From: Paulinella micropora
Taxonomy: Eukaryota; Cercozoa; Imbricatea; Euglyphida; Paulinellidae
DNA length: 64,000 nt
Direction of reading: 5' to 3'
Assembly: GCA_019918135.1 (NCBI GenBank)
Contig: WBZZ01006850.1
Coordinates: 112,501 to 176,500, forward strand
Under the pieces are notes generated by a model that made no database searches, had not been told where the DNA came from, and saw only the letters and a list, made by a program, of their open reading frames with translations. Both the position numbers and the translations under genes were made by a program. Within the stretch, counting starts at the first letter, position 1. The number at the start of each line of letters is the position of its first letter. Positions 29,759-42,699 of the stretch are shown here, piece after piece.

Positions 29759-30544
29759 GTGAAGTTTAACTCTAAAGTCACAGTGCTTTCTAATGCTGTT
29801 GTGCAGAATGGTCCAACGCTTCCTCAATCTGAATACAAAGATGTGGGTACACAGAGACTGCAGCCCCAAGGTAGTCTCATACCCGTTCATACATCACGGT
29901 TACCAATGATAACTGATGCAAATAGGAAGGCGAGACTTGCGATGGAGGCGAGGAGGCCAATGGCAGACGTATCGCCTCGGCCAAGCAAACAACCACGAAC
30001 AGACTCAATGTCTACGATTGCGGCGGGTGGCGAGCAAAAAGACAATGTGTGTACTCAAGTGCCACAAGACAATGTCGCTCAAATAGTAAACGCACCAGTA
30101 CCGCAGAATAATAACAATGTTAATGAGGTGAAGCAGGAGGAGAAGAAGGAGGAGTTGAAAAACTTAGAGACAAGACTCCAAAATTTGGAACGTAAAGTTC
30201 TTGTTCTCGCAGTCAATATACACAGGCCCGATGCTCTGTGTTATACGGAACTTTATTGTGAAACATTGAAGACAATATTAAAAGTTGGTAATGATACGAT
30301 GGCGAATATTAATATTGTCGGCAGGAAGTTTTTTAATCGATACCGGGACTGGGTGGACGGAAATATGAAAAAGTCAACGGGCACTCTCAAAGGAGTGAGC
30401 AGCCGGACGGATATCACGGGAATCATCACACTGACCTTTAAATTTAAATCCGCACGAGTACACCGCATGGACCTTTATGTCGTCCCCGGTTACCACGGGT
30501 CAATATTACTATCGTATGACCATTGGCTACGATGGGGGCTGTGA
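29759..30544 (+). pseudogene. Gypsy gag/aspartic protease region
   Basis: The first part is low-complexity (VPQDNVAQIVNAPVPQNNNN), followed by a predicted coiled coil (EEKKEELKNLETRLQNLERK). The C-terminal quarter resembles a retropepsin fold: NINIVGRKFFNRYRD, TDITGIITLTFKFKS and VVPGYHGSILLSYDHWLRWG, where the last segment matches the family's hydrophobic ILLGxDWL end. Confidence 0.55.
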
Positions 30545-30548
30545 TTGA

Positions 30549-32538
30549 TTGCGCCGCACGGCGAGTGATGTGTGGAGTAAAAAGAGGAGAAAGAACGATA
30601 TTGATCCCTTCAACGCTACTGACTCTTATGAGGCTTATGAGCTGAGTCTAGCGACGGATCACAAAAAGATGGCCATCGCACATGAGGCACTTGAGGTGTA
30701 CGTTCACCCCCATGTCGTAAGACCGGATGAGCTGTCCTGGACCGACAATTGGGAATTCCAAGTGTGCACTGTCACAGTTCCGACATGCCATTGGGACAAA
30801 AAGTCTATTGATGACTTAATCGAGAAGCGAAAGGAGGAGATTATATGTGTCGCACAAAGAAGCCCGTCGTTGGCGAGATTCGCAGAAGGAGTAGGAACAG
30901 ATGTCCATATTACCAACGGATACTGTTTCCATGCGAAAGTAGGAGAAGAAAAAAGGGAGGAGTTTGTACCAAGGAGAACGGGGCGAATCCCGGATACTCC
31001 ACCAGAAACTATTAAAAGTTTTATTACTGATTTCTGGGGTGACGAGCCCACGTGGCCGCGTTCACTGTCTGAAGCGAAGAAATGCTTACGGACTTTATTC
31101 GAAAATAATAAGCCGTATACTATTATCCTGCCATATAATGAGAAGGCGATATGGGCGCAGGAAATAAGGGACCGGCTTATTGATCATCCTATACCGGTAC
31201 CCTCTCGCAAGCAACAGCTAGTGGTGGCTTGTCGTATGGGAACTCGTGAGCAGAGCAGTGCATACAAGCGGAAGCTCAGAGACCTCGACAAGTTGAAATT
31301 GATACCGCAAGCATTCACATGCTTTGATGGTTTTTACACCCGTAAAGCTCCTTTGCAATACGCGAGACTCATTGACATGCTGGTGGAGCTCGGTAAAGAT
31401 GATGAGCCGGACACGGTCACGTATGAAAAGACGGGCCTAGATGATGTCTCGGAAGAGGACTTAGGCTTGGAGGAGGACAGAGAACCCCTCAAGCAACATA
31501 AGCAGTTGTCTGATGAAGATTTTCAAGAGGCGGCGCGGAAAGTATTGGAAGGAGTAGGCACGGAGAAGGAGAAGGAGCTTTTAAAAGCCAAATTAGAGGC
31601 GAACAAGGAAATATTTGACCCTCCACATGCAGGTGGTGTCAAGCCTGAAGATTTCACTGTGGTTATTTACAAAATACCAGGTGCGGAGGCGTCACCGGCA
31701 CCACGAAGGGCGAATTTGAGTATACATGAGGCGAAGATAGCGGAGGAGCTAGCAAGACAGCTGCTCAATGAGGACTTTATTGAGAGATCAACATCTCCAA
31801 TAGTCTCACAACCGAGAATAGTGCCGAAGCCAGGAGGAGAATGTCGCCTGACAGTTAAATAATAACTATGCTCGTGTTAACAAGGTGCTGGAGGAAGAGA
31901 GAAATCCTCTCCCGACATTAGAAGAAGGAAGGAGAGTACTGCGGAATGCAAAATTCTATTCGGTCATTGACCTTAAGAATGGCTTCTGGCAGATACCACT
32001 GAAGGAAAAGTCCAGATGGCTGACGGCGTTTGTGGTGGGTATGGAAATATACCAATGGAAAGTGCTTCCGATGGGCCTCAAGCAAGCCCCAGGACTTTTC
32101 CAGAAGGCGATGCAGAAGATGTTGAGCAGTCAGTACGATGATTTGTCTGACGGAGGCTTTATGAGAAGGCGGGGACAGCAGGCGGGAGAATATGCATTTT
32201 GCTATGTCGATGACATTATCGTATACTCTAACACAATGGAGGAGCATATCGATCATTTGTCCGATATATTCAGGCGCATCGGAGCTTTTGGCCTGAAGTG
32301 CAATCTAAAGAAGTGTCAACTTGCCAAGACGAGTGTGACATACTTAGGGTATGAGATCTCCCATAATCGAGTCTCGATATCCAAAGAGAAGAGGGAGGAG
32401 ATTATGAATCGACCGATACCGAAGAACCGCACTGAATTGCACTCATTCCTTGCGATGGCGCAATACATAGCCAGTTTATACCCGATTGGGGTGCAACACG
32501 GGCTAAGTTGGAGAAATGATAGATTTTGGAGACTTTGA
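30549..32538 (+). pseudogene. Gypsy pol: upstream segment and reverse transcriptase
   Basis: A long N-terminal segment of unclear role leads to HAGGVKPEDFTVVIYKIPGA, the family's stretch before RT, and RQLLNEDFIERSTSPIVSQP / RIVPKPGGECRLTV. RT then has FYSVIDLKNGFWQIPLKEKS, VLPMGLKQAPGLFQKAM and CYVDDIIVYSNTMEEHIDHL (YVDD active site), followed by LKCNLKKCQLAKTSVTYLGY. Broken. Confidence 0.85.
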
Positions 32539-32616
32539 GAAGTGGGGCGAAGAGGCTTTGCAAGCGTTTCATGCGCTCAAAGATCTTATTTATAAAGACC
32601 CGAAAGACGAGGACTG

Positions 32617-33020
32617 GTGTTAACGATGCCCGACTTTACGAAACAATTCGTAGTCGATACAGACGCATCTAAGTTTGCGATTGGGGCTGTATTACAACAA
32701 GAGGACGAGGAGAAGAAATTACGCCCAATCATGTTTATTAGTAGGAAGTTGTGTGCGGCGGAGAGAAACTATTGCACAAGGCAAAGAGAGGCGTTAGCGG
32801 TGGTGTGGGCCCTCAAGAGGCTCAGAGAGTATTTGTGGGGAGGACCTCAATTTACTGTCAGAACTGATCATCATAACCTGTTATGGTTGATGAATCATGA
32901 ACAGACTGGACGGCTGGCGCGGTGGCAAGCGTTCTTGTCTTGTTTCGATTTTACAATGGTCCATCTACCGGGAAAGCGAAATGTGGTCGCTGATAGCCTC
33001 TCTAGGCTAGAGTTTAACTC
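32617..33020 (+). pseudogene. Gypsy RNase H domain
   Basis: FVVDTDASKFAIGAVLQQED, ERNYCTRQREALAVVWALKR, VRTDHHNLLWLM and HLPGKRNVVADSLSRLEF are the usual four RNase H landmarks of gypsy pol proteins, in order. Confidence 0.85.
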
Positions 33021-33299
33021 AAAAGTATCGGCGTTGGTGTCCACGGTGGAGATGGAAGACTTGTCCACTGACAAGGTGTATGAGGTCAGCCACATTGAGG
33101 CGATGGAGATGGCGAGTGGAGTCCGATATGACCGCACAGGTCTACGGTACAGTCCACAAGGCCCGGATCACGGGATATGTTGTGAGCTACAGACCCAGGA
33201 GGACGCTGAGTGGTCCTATGAGGTATATGAGAATGCGAAGGCGAACATAAGAGAGGAAGAGGAGACGCAGGATGTTTATGCGGAGCCTCCTCAAGAGCG

Positions 33300-35453
33300 G
33301 AGAAGTGACCTAGACGATGACCCGGAAAGAATCGGGATACGGCTAGAAGATGGTACTATCCATATAGCCTCGCCTACCGCATGGAGGCAACAACAGGCTC
33401 AAGATCCGGAGTTTAAAGAACTGATACAGTTATATCAGAACCCGGATGAGCTACGGATGACGAAAGCGATCAAAGATCAGATGAAGGAGATGGGATGGAG
33501 AGATGGTCTACTGTGGTACAAGGGCCTTCACGGTCGCTATGCGTCACAGCCGGACAAATGGATCCTTTGGGTACCGGAGAGTCTGAGACGATTTATATTT
33601 GTCGCAGCCCACAATTGCCCACTTTTGGCGCATCCGGGTCGACAACGAACTCACATGTTCGTAGCGAGGCGATTCTGGTGGAAGAAGATGAAGGAGGAGA
33701 TAGATCAGGCGGGGATGTTTGAGTTTATACACATTGATCATGTGGGACCTTTCCCAGAATCGAGGATGGTTACAAATCCCTCCTCACGGCTATTGACAGA
33801 GCCGCCAACTATGTGTGGATCATCCCTGTCAAAGACGTTACCGGCAAGACGACGGCCGAGGCGCTGATCGATAGGATCATCTCACAGATCGGAGTACCAA
33901 GAAAGATATGTTCTGATCGAGGCTCGGACTTTAATAACGAGGTCATCGACAAACTATCTAAGTATTACGGGATGAAATGGCAATATGTTACTGCCTATAA
34001 CCCGCGAGCAAATGGGAAAATCGAGCGGGTACACAGACCCCTCAAAGCCTCGCTAAAGATGTATTGCACGAAGAAGGAGAATCAAAGAGCATGGGTCGAG
34101 GCAGCACCATCATTTGCGTTTGCAATGAACTGTCTACCCTCTACGGCGTTAGGAGGCTCGAAGAGCTCAATCTCGCCATATCAGTTAGTATATGGACGTG
34201 AGCCTGATATCCCGACTTCGCTCCTTCACCCAAAAGACACTTGGGCGGATGCGGATGAGTTGTTTGGGATGAGACTTAGAGTGAAGATGGAGGCGGAACA
34301 AATAGTCAGGGCGCATAGAGAGGCGGAGCGCCAAAAGACTGATGCTGAAGGGGTGCGACAAGCGCACTTGGATCAGATCAAGTTCCAGGTCGGGGATATT
34401 GTACTATTGTACCATCCTCAAGTCCCGAAGGGAGTCAGCTCTAAGCTGTTCGCTCACTGGAAAGGACCTTATCAGATTATGGAACAGACGGGACCTCTGA
34501 ATTACAATATCAGGGGTAGAGGGAAGGTGCAAATTGTGAATGTAAGAAGGCTGATTAAGTATGATCCCTTCTTACTGGAAGATGAATCCGTTGAGGAGGC
34601 GTTAAAACGGATGAAGGACGATTTCAAAGAGGTGCCGCCCATCCACAAGGAGGCTGGCATAGACCAAGACGATGCTTATCGGGCACCGATAGCTGAGAAG
34701 GAGGAGAGTGAGGTGGACAGTAAGGAGAAGACTGACCGCATAAGCGCGGTGGGGACTCAGTCCAAGTCTCCGCGAGAGCATAGCGGAAAGAAGGAGAAGA
34801 TCACAGAGGCGCAGCTAAGGAGAGCGCGGAATGATCTTATCAACGATCAACCGAGGAAGGCGATGAGGTCGATGGGATCAAAGGACGTCCACCAGGAGGA
34901 GGAGGGGACGGACACTGACCCAAACGCGGGCAACATTGAGATTGTCCATAAGCGATGGAAGGAAGGCGATGCGATAGCAACCATGGAATGGGTGAAAGAT
35001 GCTTTCTATCTGATGAGACCAGCGGAACAACATGTCGCTGATGACACTCTCTCAGACTTATACTTGATGCGGGTCGTGGCGGTCCCACGACAGATGCGTG
35101 TCACACGGACACTCAAACTATCATCAGCCGCAAAGATAGTACAACCGATACTCCAGTTCTGGAGAAGTATGGACCCGGTTGAGGATCCAAAGGCAAGACA
35201 TTATCTGCCAGTATATAAAGACGCAAAAAGTCTCGAGACATGGGATGATACAATTACTCCCAGAGACAAGGATTACACTGCGTGGACCATTCAGACACTG
35301 TCAAGAGGAGTGCTTGATATCCCTTTTGAATTATCGTTGGGCGGAATCCCTAATAAGATCTGGGACATTCTCGAACAGTCAAAGTTCGATCTGACTTTTG
35401 TTGGTGGTGCTCCACCAGGCAAAGAAATCCGCGCCAGACGACGAAGGCAGTGA
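33300..35453 (+). pseudogene. Gypsy integrase with GPY/F module and long C-terminal extension
   Basis: The integrase inserts the DNA copy. Zinc-binding head around FVAAHNCPLLAHPGRQRTHM; core with FIHIDHVGPFPES, KICSDRGSDFNNEVIDKL and NPRANGKIERVHRPLKASLK (DDE regions); then FQVGDIVLLYHPQVPKGVSS and FAHWKGPYQIMEQTGPLNYN, a GPY/F module. About 270 further residues are charged and unusual for the family, ending in RARRRRQ; I see no chromodomain. Broken. Confidence 0.85.
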
Positions 35454-36462
35454 CAAAGAAATTATTTTTCTTTATGCGTCTCAAACAAACTGGTTGATTG
35501 CCCACGGCGTATCATGATTTGATCATGCATCATCAGTTATCAATATGAATATTAAAAAGACTCAGTGATATAACTTGGCATTTGATCGCAACATACGAGT
35601 GTGAAAGGTCGATCGACGATGATACTACACCGTATACGGGGATCGCCAGTGTATTGAGCGATGGTGTTCCCGGGTATGACCCTTTCCAAGTCATGGGATG
35701 ATGTTCTCGAAAATGAAATGTTCTCTGAAACTTTCATTAAATTATTTTTACGATAGATTATATACTGTCGTACCTGAGCACGGTCAATCTCTACTTGTGT
35801 CGGTATATCACACTGAGGGTCGGGTACATACACCTCGACTTCGGATATAGCTATTAGGACTGGCCCCCTAATACTATATCATAGGATATCCGCCTTATAC
35901 AAGGGTATGCCATTAAAAAAGACAATGTACTTACGATCTCCCTGTGAATAATAATAATAATAATAATACTATATCTGAGGCGTACTGATGCAGCTAATGG
36001 CATATTCTCAACGGACATAAGCCTCCAATACCCTTGTTCGAGGTCCTCCACCCCCCCGTGTCAGTCTCTCGCCTGATGATCGGGGCCACCGATGGAGCTC
36101 CTGAGGGCAAGACTGCACTAAGCCGAGGTTATTCCGCAGTCCCAGCAACCTCTTGCAAGACGTCACCGAATGTGCAAGTGCATACACCAAGCGCGGTTGC
36201 TAGAGCTGCATCGAAACCCCACCCATAACAATCTGGTGTCTGCTGGGTCCTGGGCTATCAACCAGCATATGCGGAGTTTAAGATCTTTTACGCGCGCAAC
36301 GACCCTCCTCCCCAGCATCTACCACCAAAGGGTTATGAGTTGGCGTCACAGTTTAACGCCTTGAGGCCATTGGGTTGGAACTCTGTTTAGCAAGTGTGAC
36401 TAGGTTTTTTTCATCGGGATTTCCCTCAATATGTCACAGTCAACACTCCAAGGCAGATTTAC

Positions 36463-36545
<83 letters not shown>

Positions 36546-37389
36546 GAAGAAGAAGAAGGAGATCAAAGGGGCAATCGTACTAGAGCACCACGTTGCTTGT
36601 ATTTTTTTATTAATAGTACGTTTGTTCTTGACATACTGCCGAGAAAAAAAAGAAGAAAAAAAAGGAGATCGAGGGGAATGAGTTCAAAAATCTACAAGAA
36701 TGGCTGGAGAATCCGCTTTGACGTGCCGTATGAGGATATATTTATCGTCTTTTAGCGTCTATCCGTGGGTCGATGCGCTGTGTGGCATGACTCCATAGCG
36801 CATACTATTTGCAGAAAAAAATCAGAAGGTGTATGACGAAAATGCTATTTCCTTCATAAAATCGGGAGGGGGTACTGTAGGCAACACCCCCCGGATAGCC
36901 GGTAAAAAGTACCTTTTCCTGGTGACAGGTGCACCAGCTTGTTTTTCAGTATTATTTGTCCGGATTGGACCTGATGCCATTTTATTCCTGGTCTGTTGCC
37001 GTTTTCCTTTTTGGCTTCACTGAGCTAATATAACGAGACATCATTCTCATCTTTTGAGGACTGTGTTTGGTTGTATTACCGACTTTTTACGAGCTATCGT
37101 TGGGGGCATTACACTCCTGAGAGCAGTTGAAATACTAGTATTAATAATACCTGAGAGGTCACTTCGTTTATTAATATTTACGTAGATTCGAGTCTACTTG
37201 TTTGCAGACTTGGGTTGAAAAGAACGAACACGATGAACGTAGATTGTGAGTTGGTGAGGTGTGTCACTTGAAAATTGCTAAGTAGTACTTGAAGGAGTGC
37301 TTCCGAGTCCAACTCAGATCGCTTGTAGTTGAATGTCCTAGTGATAACAGGTGGCAAGAGCTGGTCCAACATTGATGTGTTAAATGATT
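35454..37389. other. Non-coding stretch with two AAT microsatellites
   Basis: No gene recognised; all frames are short and unremarkable. It contains (AAT)n tracts at about 35948-35967 and 36464-36545 (the latter passing into AAG repeats). Confidence 0.6.
36464..36558. repeat. (AAT)n/(AAG)n microsatellite
   Basis: About 80 bases of perfect AAT units followed by a few AAG units. Confidence 0.95.
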
Positions 37390-38055
37390 TTATGCAGAAC
37401 GATTATTTAGATGCACGCTAGTAAAACCAAAGCGTAAGGGCTTCTGTCGAAGCATCCACACCTGTCCGCTGAATGGACACAGCAGGGGAGAAGCGAAGGC
37501 TACAACTGCTCGCAAAGCTGAATACTCAGCAATCTGTGCAGCGTGATGTTGTTCTTCACGTTGCAAGGCCTGACACTTGGCGATCTCCTTTTCTCTCTCG
37601 TTCTGAATAAGAGCTAATGAAGCATCTACTGCACTCAAATCGACCTGTTTGGCTTGCAACAAAGGCAACAGGTGATTCACTGCCACAATGACATCCCTCA
37701 AGGCTACGTTGATGCCCTGAGCACGTATTGGAGCCATTGGGTGAGCGGCATCACCCAACAGCAGGAGGCCGGGCACATTCCACTTACTGCAGCGAGCTAC
37801 TATCACGTTGAGAAGCACTGGCGCGTCAATGGCTGCAGCGTGCTGCCTGATGTGCTTCGCGAAGGCAGGGGGCGCAATTTTTGCAATACGCTCCGCCCAC
37901 TCCACGGAGCTAACGGAGCGCCAATCTTCTTTGCGGTCGCGGGGCAAAACATAAGCTATCTTAGTGCTGTTGTCACAGGCTGTGTAAGCGCCAAACACAC
38001 AGACGTTGGAGAAACGTAAGAACGTGTGAAGAGGCAGAGGAAAACAAACAAACAA
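37390..38055 (-). CDS. FAD-dependent oxidoreductase (UbiH/phenol-hydroxylase-like), C-terminal exon
   Basis: The only clear host-type enzyme in the window. WNVPGLLLLGDAAHPMAPIR AQGINVALRD (residues 92-121 of the open frame) is the second FAD-binding motif (GDAAHxxxPxxxQGxNxxxxD) of flavin monooxygenases. Before it lie DNSTKIAYVLPRDRKEDWRS and AFAKHIRQHAA, after it a helical end. The N-terminal GxGxxG part is absent, so this is a last exon. A likely acceptor (pyrimidine-rich stretch, then GCTTACACAG) places the exon start near 37979, so the first 25 or so residues of the open frame may be intron. The 3' end is the in-frame stop at 37390. The substrate cannot be told. Confidence 0.7.
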   Translation of the reverse strand: MFVCFPLPLHTFLRFSNVCVFGAYTACDNSTKIAYVLPRDRKEDWRSVSSVEWAERIAKIAPPAFAKHIRQHAAAIDAPVLLNVIVARCSKWNVPGLLLLGDAAHPMAPIRAQGINVALRDVIVAVNHLLPLLQAKQVDLSAVDASLALIQNEREKEIAKCQALQREEQHHAAQIAEYSALRAVVAFASPLLCPFSGQVWMLRQKPLRFGFTSVHLNNRSA

Positions 38056-38959
38056 AACACAGACAGAAACCTATTCAATTGGCACAAAACCTGTTTATAC
38101 AAACCACACACATCCTACACCAAACAAGGTGGCCATCTCTAAGGGGGGTGGTAGGCCAGTCTAACAAGACATAGGCCAAGGGAAATTACGTGTGAATTAG
38201 ACACAGGAGAGCCATAACGGAGGGTGTTTTTGGGACGATTTTTATTTTCGTTCAAAACAAACAAAGCACACACCTCACATCACAATCAAGCACTACAAAC
38301 GTGTTGTGTGGTGTCAAATAGGTCAGCAAGGACAAAAACTCGGATACCGAGCGGCTCCCAAGACAGCAGCAGCAAGTGCGTGAAGAGTCAGCAGCACTCG
38401 GTACACACACACGCATACACACACACGAAAGCACTCACAAACACACCCCCTAACTCAAAAAGGCAAAGCTTCGGTTGCTTTTTGAGTCGGGAGAGAATCT
38501 TTTACAAAAAGTAAAACAACAGTGACCTATTGGGCGGAGCCCAGAAAAGGCTCATTGAAAACCTTTTTGTACGTTCTTTGCTGTGCAGACACAGGGGTGT
38601 ATAGGTAGCAAACTTGTATGTGAGCAATGAGTGTGGTGTATATTGACAGGGTGGACAAGCATACGTCGACTGGCGTACGAGCAAACTCAGCAAGGCTTTC
38701 CCCACGCAAAGGGGGGGTGAGTACATTTTCTATCTTGACTAATTGTTTGTGTGTGTGTGGGTTGGCTGTTGGGTTGTCGTGGGTTGTGTTCGATAAAAGC
38801 ATTGATCACACAACGAACGAAACACAGACAAGCAGAACAAACACGAAAGCACACTTACACAAGAAACACATGACACTGCTCGTTTCAAGCCCATTAACGT
38901 CAAAACAAACAATGCGTGGTTAGGCTACACTACGAAGTCAGCCACAGCAATTCGTTTGG
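38056..38959. other. Non-coding stretch, probably intron or intergenic
   Basis: No convincing gene. It contains short CA/GT-rich tracts (about 38398-38450 and 38745-38760). A short plus-strand frame at 38627 followed by GGTGAGTAC could be a first exon with a donor site, but nothing else supports it. Upstream exons of the oxidoreductase may lie here or beyond. Confidence 0.4.
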
Positions 38960-41900
38960 ACATGTCTGAGGGCACAGACACTAACAACCCACCCGCCTCA
39001 GGCGAGGGCTTCGCAACTCCTGCAAGGGGAGGAAGCATATCCCTCGCTCCCCATGGAGAGGAGCAGACAAATTGAATGGCCTCATAATCCCTGCTCGCAC
39101 AATTAAGACTAGGGTCGTGGCAGAACGATACCAAGGTCGTGCAGAGGGATCGCCGAGAACACCGCTTGAGGAGAAGGAACAAGGGATTAACTACCATGAA
39201 AACTCGGCAGTTCTTTTCCCCCACAACAAATACGAGCATGAGGACTGGTTCAGGTGCATGTATAATGAGGGCGCAACACAAGGGGCAGTAGGACTGATGT
39301 ATCAGTGGTACCCTAGCCTCACAACAAACGGCGTCATGACCATCCAGCATGTCATTGATCTATACAAAGCTCTAGCAGTTACGAGAGACACCCTCCTTGA
39401 CGTAGCGTGGCATACCAACCACCAAAGGTATTCAGCACTACTGAATACGCTATTCGTCGATAAGGAACAGCAACCTTGTCTCACCTTTCCATACTTGGCA
39501 GAAGTCGATAAAGAGCTTGCCACTGGTGCACGTTGGCCCAATTCGGCAGGGTTGCTTTCCTTGGTTTCAGACCTACAGGCTTGGAACATAGTCTCGGCCA
39601 GGAACTTGGGGAATGCGGTCACCGTATGGGACCTAACCTTATCCGAGGCCAAGAGCTGGAAACAACACCTTCTCCCCGCAGGGGACAATACCACCAAGCA
39701 GCACAAGCACGGGACACACTAAACGAACTGCTCGACACAATCGAGCAGGGACAGTGGAGGGTAGGCAAGATGGCAACAAAGTTCAAATTTTTCAAAGGTA
39801 CTTTAGTTTTCGAGAAATATGTCGCAAGTGGGAAAGCGGTGGAGGAAAAGATCACACCCTATGCTGCAGTAAAGCTATACTGGTGCAATTCTTGTGCCAT
39901 ATGTAAGCTGGTAGCACAGACCATCAAGGACATCTTATGCATCTATATTGCGAACGAGGCGGAAGTCACATATGGAGGTGATGGCAGACCCACCATCATC
40001 CCAGATGGAATGAAGTTCGTAGTATTTCGACAAAGGTTTGTTGGCCCGCCTTCGGGAAACAGTGAGGGGAGGACGCGAACGACCTCAAACACCCACTGAA
40101 AAACCGAAGACGGCCAACAACAACCTTGTCAAACAGGCTTTAGAACGGCTCAACACAGCTACATCATTCGACTACGGCAAATATAACCCGCAAGTCAATA
40201 TCGACTACGGCGAGGGTATTTTGCTGTTGTTAGGCTATACGTGTTTGGACAGCACAGTTGGGCAGTTCAGCCTGACTGCAGCGGACACCAAACAAATTTT
40301 AGCCAACAAAGCTAGTCGGTGGGCTTCTCAGGACTTGCTCACTCACAGGTGGGCCCTGTGGGACGAAGAAGCAGGTAGGCTGATTACGGAGGGAACGTTG
40401 CGAGCCGCTGCGAGGCCTCATTACCTGCTCGAAAAATTCGTTCGTGGGGCAAACTGGGGATATATGTGCGATCCCGACATAGTCGCGGACCTTATGTCAG
40501 CAATGGCACAAAGGATTGGGAGGCAAATATACTTCACAACGAGATCGTAGATCTTCCACAAAAACTCATTACTCCCCTGGTCAGAGCCGACCTGGCGACG
40601 TTGTTGATGGCAGTACTTAAGGGTATAGCCAAAGCAACGACTGCAAAAGGCCGAACGACAGGGGAAGCTTAAGTATACATTCGACAAGTCTTGTCCAAGG
40701 CACAAGAGTCTGACGATAAAACGTTTGCACTCAAGAGCTTTCGTATAAATCGGCTAGTCGAAGTATCCAAATGGGATGGAACGTTTGTGAATAAGATCTT
40801 CGGTCCTTTAAACAATCCGGACGAACGCCTACGAAGGGCAACACTCCTGCTACTGAGGCTATGCAAGCTGTGGGGATCTCGTTGACAGACCATCAGCCAA
40901 AGGCCGATGAACCCAGTTTGATATACTGACTTTTGTCACATCCACCTCGTGGGGGGATCAATCTCATACGGTGTCCAGCCCCTATCAGCGATCCTCTTCG
41001 AATTCGCCCAACCCATACTGGTAATCATCGTCGAGTTCATCAAGCTCTTTGAACCCAAGGTGCGGGACGTTCACCGAATGCATACATATCTACATCTTCT
41101 CCAGCGGGGTTAGCCCTAATCCATATGCACAGCAAACTACTTCGGGATTTCATTCTCCGCCACCGGTGGGCTTGACATCGCCGCCTCATACCTATCAAAC
41201 AACACAGTTTACTATGCCCATTTACTCACCACCTCCCATACTACCCCCCGTGTTGCCTCCCGCACCACCGCCGGCAAGTCAGACGCAAGGGGCCCCGCCC
41301 TCACGTCAGCCGACGGCGAAGAAGAAGAAGACACGACCTATCGCACGCCCAACCAATCAACCTCTCAGTGGGTTGCCCATCGATCATGGTCCGGCTGATT
41401 GTCCATATGGGATGCAACGGTTAGACACTGGACAGGCTTGGCAATGCGCCAGCGGCCAAGTCTAACATCCTGTGCGGCTATTACCATCACGCTCTTGCTT
41501 TCAACTGCATAGCGGACCCTCGATTCTGGGTATGGCCATGCCTTATGGGTGAGTCGTGTCAACGTTGGCACACATACCCGGGCACCCCACAACATCCAGT
41601 AGCGATGAAGAGGTACATATATATACGTCGTTACATGGCAGGGGAATCGAAGGTGCGAAGGCCGGCAGACGGCGATTGGGTGCCCTGCCCGAAACAACAG
41701 GCACACATGAACTTGCCATACCCGGACGTTGATGAAAGCGGAAGGGTCACACTGATGCCGAACGGGCATGTGGCAAGTTGGCGCGGCATATGATGCGGAA
41801 GCCGACATGATCAAGCAACAGTACCCGGCGGACAAGTTCGTGGCATATATGCCGGGACAGGAGTCACTCACTACACGAAAACGTAAACGTTCGAAACACG

Positions 41901-42061
41901 GTACGCGCTCTGTGCAGGCCAAGGCCAACCAACGGGACAGAAGTCCAACAAGAAACGGCGATTCAAAGCCTAATCGGCTTGCCGCGAGGACACACCCCGA
42001 GGTCCGCAGGCGGGTACGTTTTGCGTATCCGTTGGCGTCGAACACCACCGCAGAGGTTGAT
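38960..42061 (+). pseudogene. Unrecognised plus-strand coding region, left of the copia insertion
   Basis: Several long plus-strand frames follow each other. Notable stretches are LYKALAVTRDTLLDVAWHTN and LLSLVSDLQAWNIVSARNLG (about 39340-39600), FKFFKGTLVFEKYVASGKAV and VKLYWCNSCAICKLVAQ (about 39780-39920), RWASQDLLTHRWALWDEEAG and VRGANWGYMCDPDIVADLMS (about 40316-40500), a Pro-rich stretch (about 41190-41300), and a basic RKRKRSKHGTRS tail (about 41877). No family recognised. It could be a decayed host gene, a gag-like gene, or an old non-retroviral virus copy. The young copia element sits at its right, and the open frame appears to go on beyond at 50384. Confidence 0.4.
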
Positions 42062-42457
42062 AGTAAGTACACTAGTAGACATTAGTCTCCGGATACTTGA
42101 ATAATCGTTTGCGCTGAGGCACTTTGATCAAAGGTTGAAGGAACAATAATGAATTTAATCAATGGTTAGAAACCAATGACTGAAACTCAATCTAATTTGC
42201 CATAAATTTATAGTGAAATAAATACCACAAATTTATATACTGATCTTGTGGTCAGAAATTCAAGTGATGATTCAGTATGGGCCAATCTATACTAAATGGC
42301 AACTAATTGTGAATAACGGTAATATCAACGTAACGAATAATAATTATGATACGAAATATGAAAATGGTAATGAATATGATCCGGTCAAATATAAATGTTA
42401 TGTCGTGAAATTGACCATAAAAGGTAACAATATATTTAGTAAATATTATTGCTTACT
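42062..42457 (-). repeat. Copia 1 LTR (3' LTR in element orientation)
   Basis: 396 bp, AT-rich, matching 49983-50378 with about one difference. The ends form the short inverted repeat AGTAAG/CTTACT. Confidence 0.95.
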
Positions 42458-42470
42458 CTCCCCCTCGGCA
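42458..42470 (-). other. Polypurine tract of copia 1
   Basis: CTCCCCCTCGG next to the LTR reads CCGAGGGGGAG on the element's strand, a purine run in the correct place to prime plus-strand DNA. Confidence 0.75.
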
Positions 42471-42699
42471 TAACATATATGTATATGTATATTATCTTTA
42501 AGTTACTAACATGATTGGCCATATGAAACTATATGTAAACTAGCGATTCATGATGATGAAGTATGATACATGTTAATGTTGCATTAACACTAAAAATGAA
42601 AAAAAATAATTCGTAAGCATCAAAGGATGCAGGTCCTTGCAGCGGTGTAGCAAGTCTGTTGAATAAATTCATCCTAAGTGTCTGTAAAAGCTAGAGGCA

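Larger units (their letters stand above)
28850..35453 (+). mobile_element. Ty3/gypsy LTR retrotransposon relic (fossil), LTRs not recognised
   Basis: Domains in gypsy order on the plus strand: gag-like with a zinc finger and RG-rich part, aspartic protease region, RT, RNase H, integrase with zinc-binding head and GPY/F module, then a long C-terminal extension. I found no matching LTRs on the two sides, and the left side abuts the YR retrotransposon's B2. Broken, with about five interruptions; age cannot be read from LTRs. The simple order and YVDD-type RT support the family strongly. Confidence 0.85.

Noticed and set aside
38627-38720. Possible first exon followed by GTGAGTAC
   Set aside because: One donor-like site without a partner acceptor, homology or composition support.
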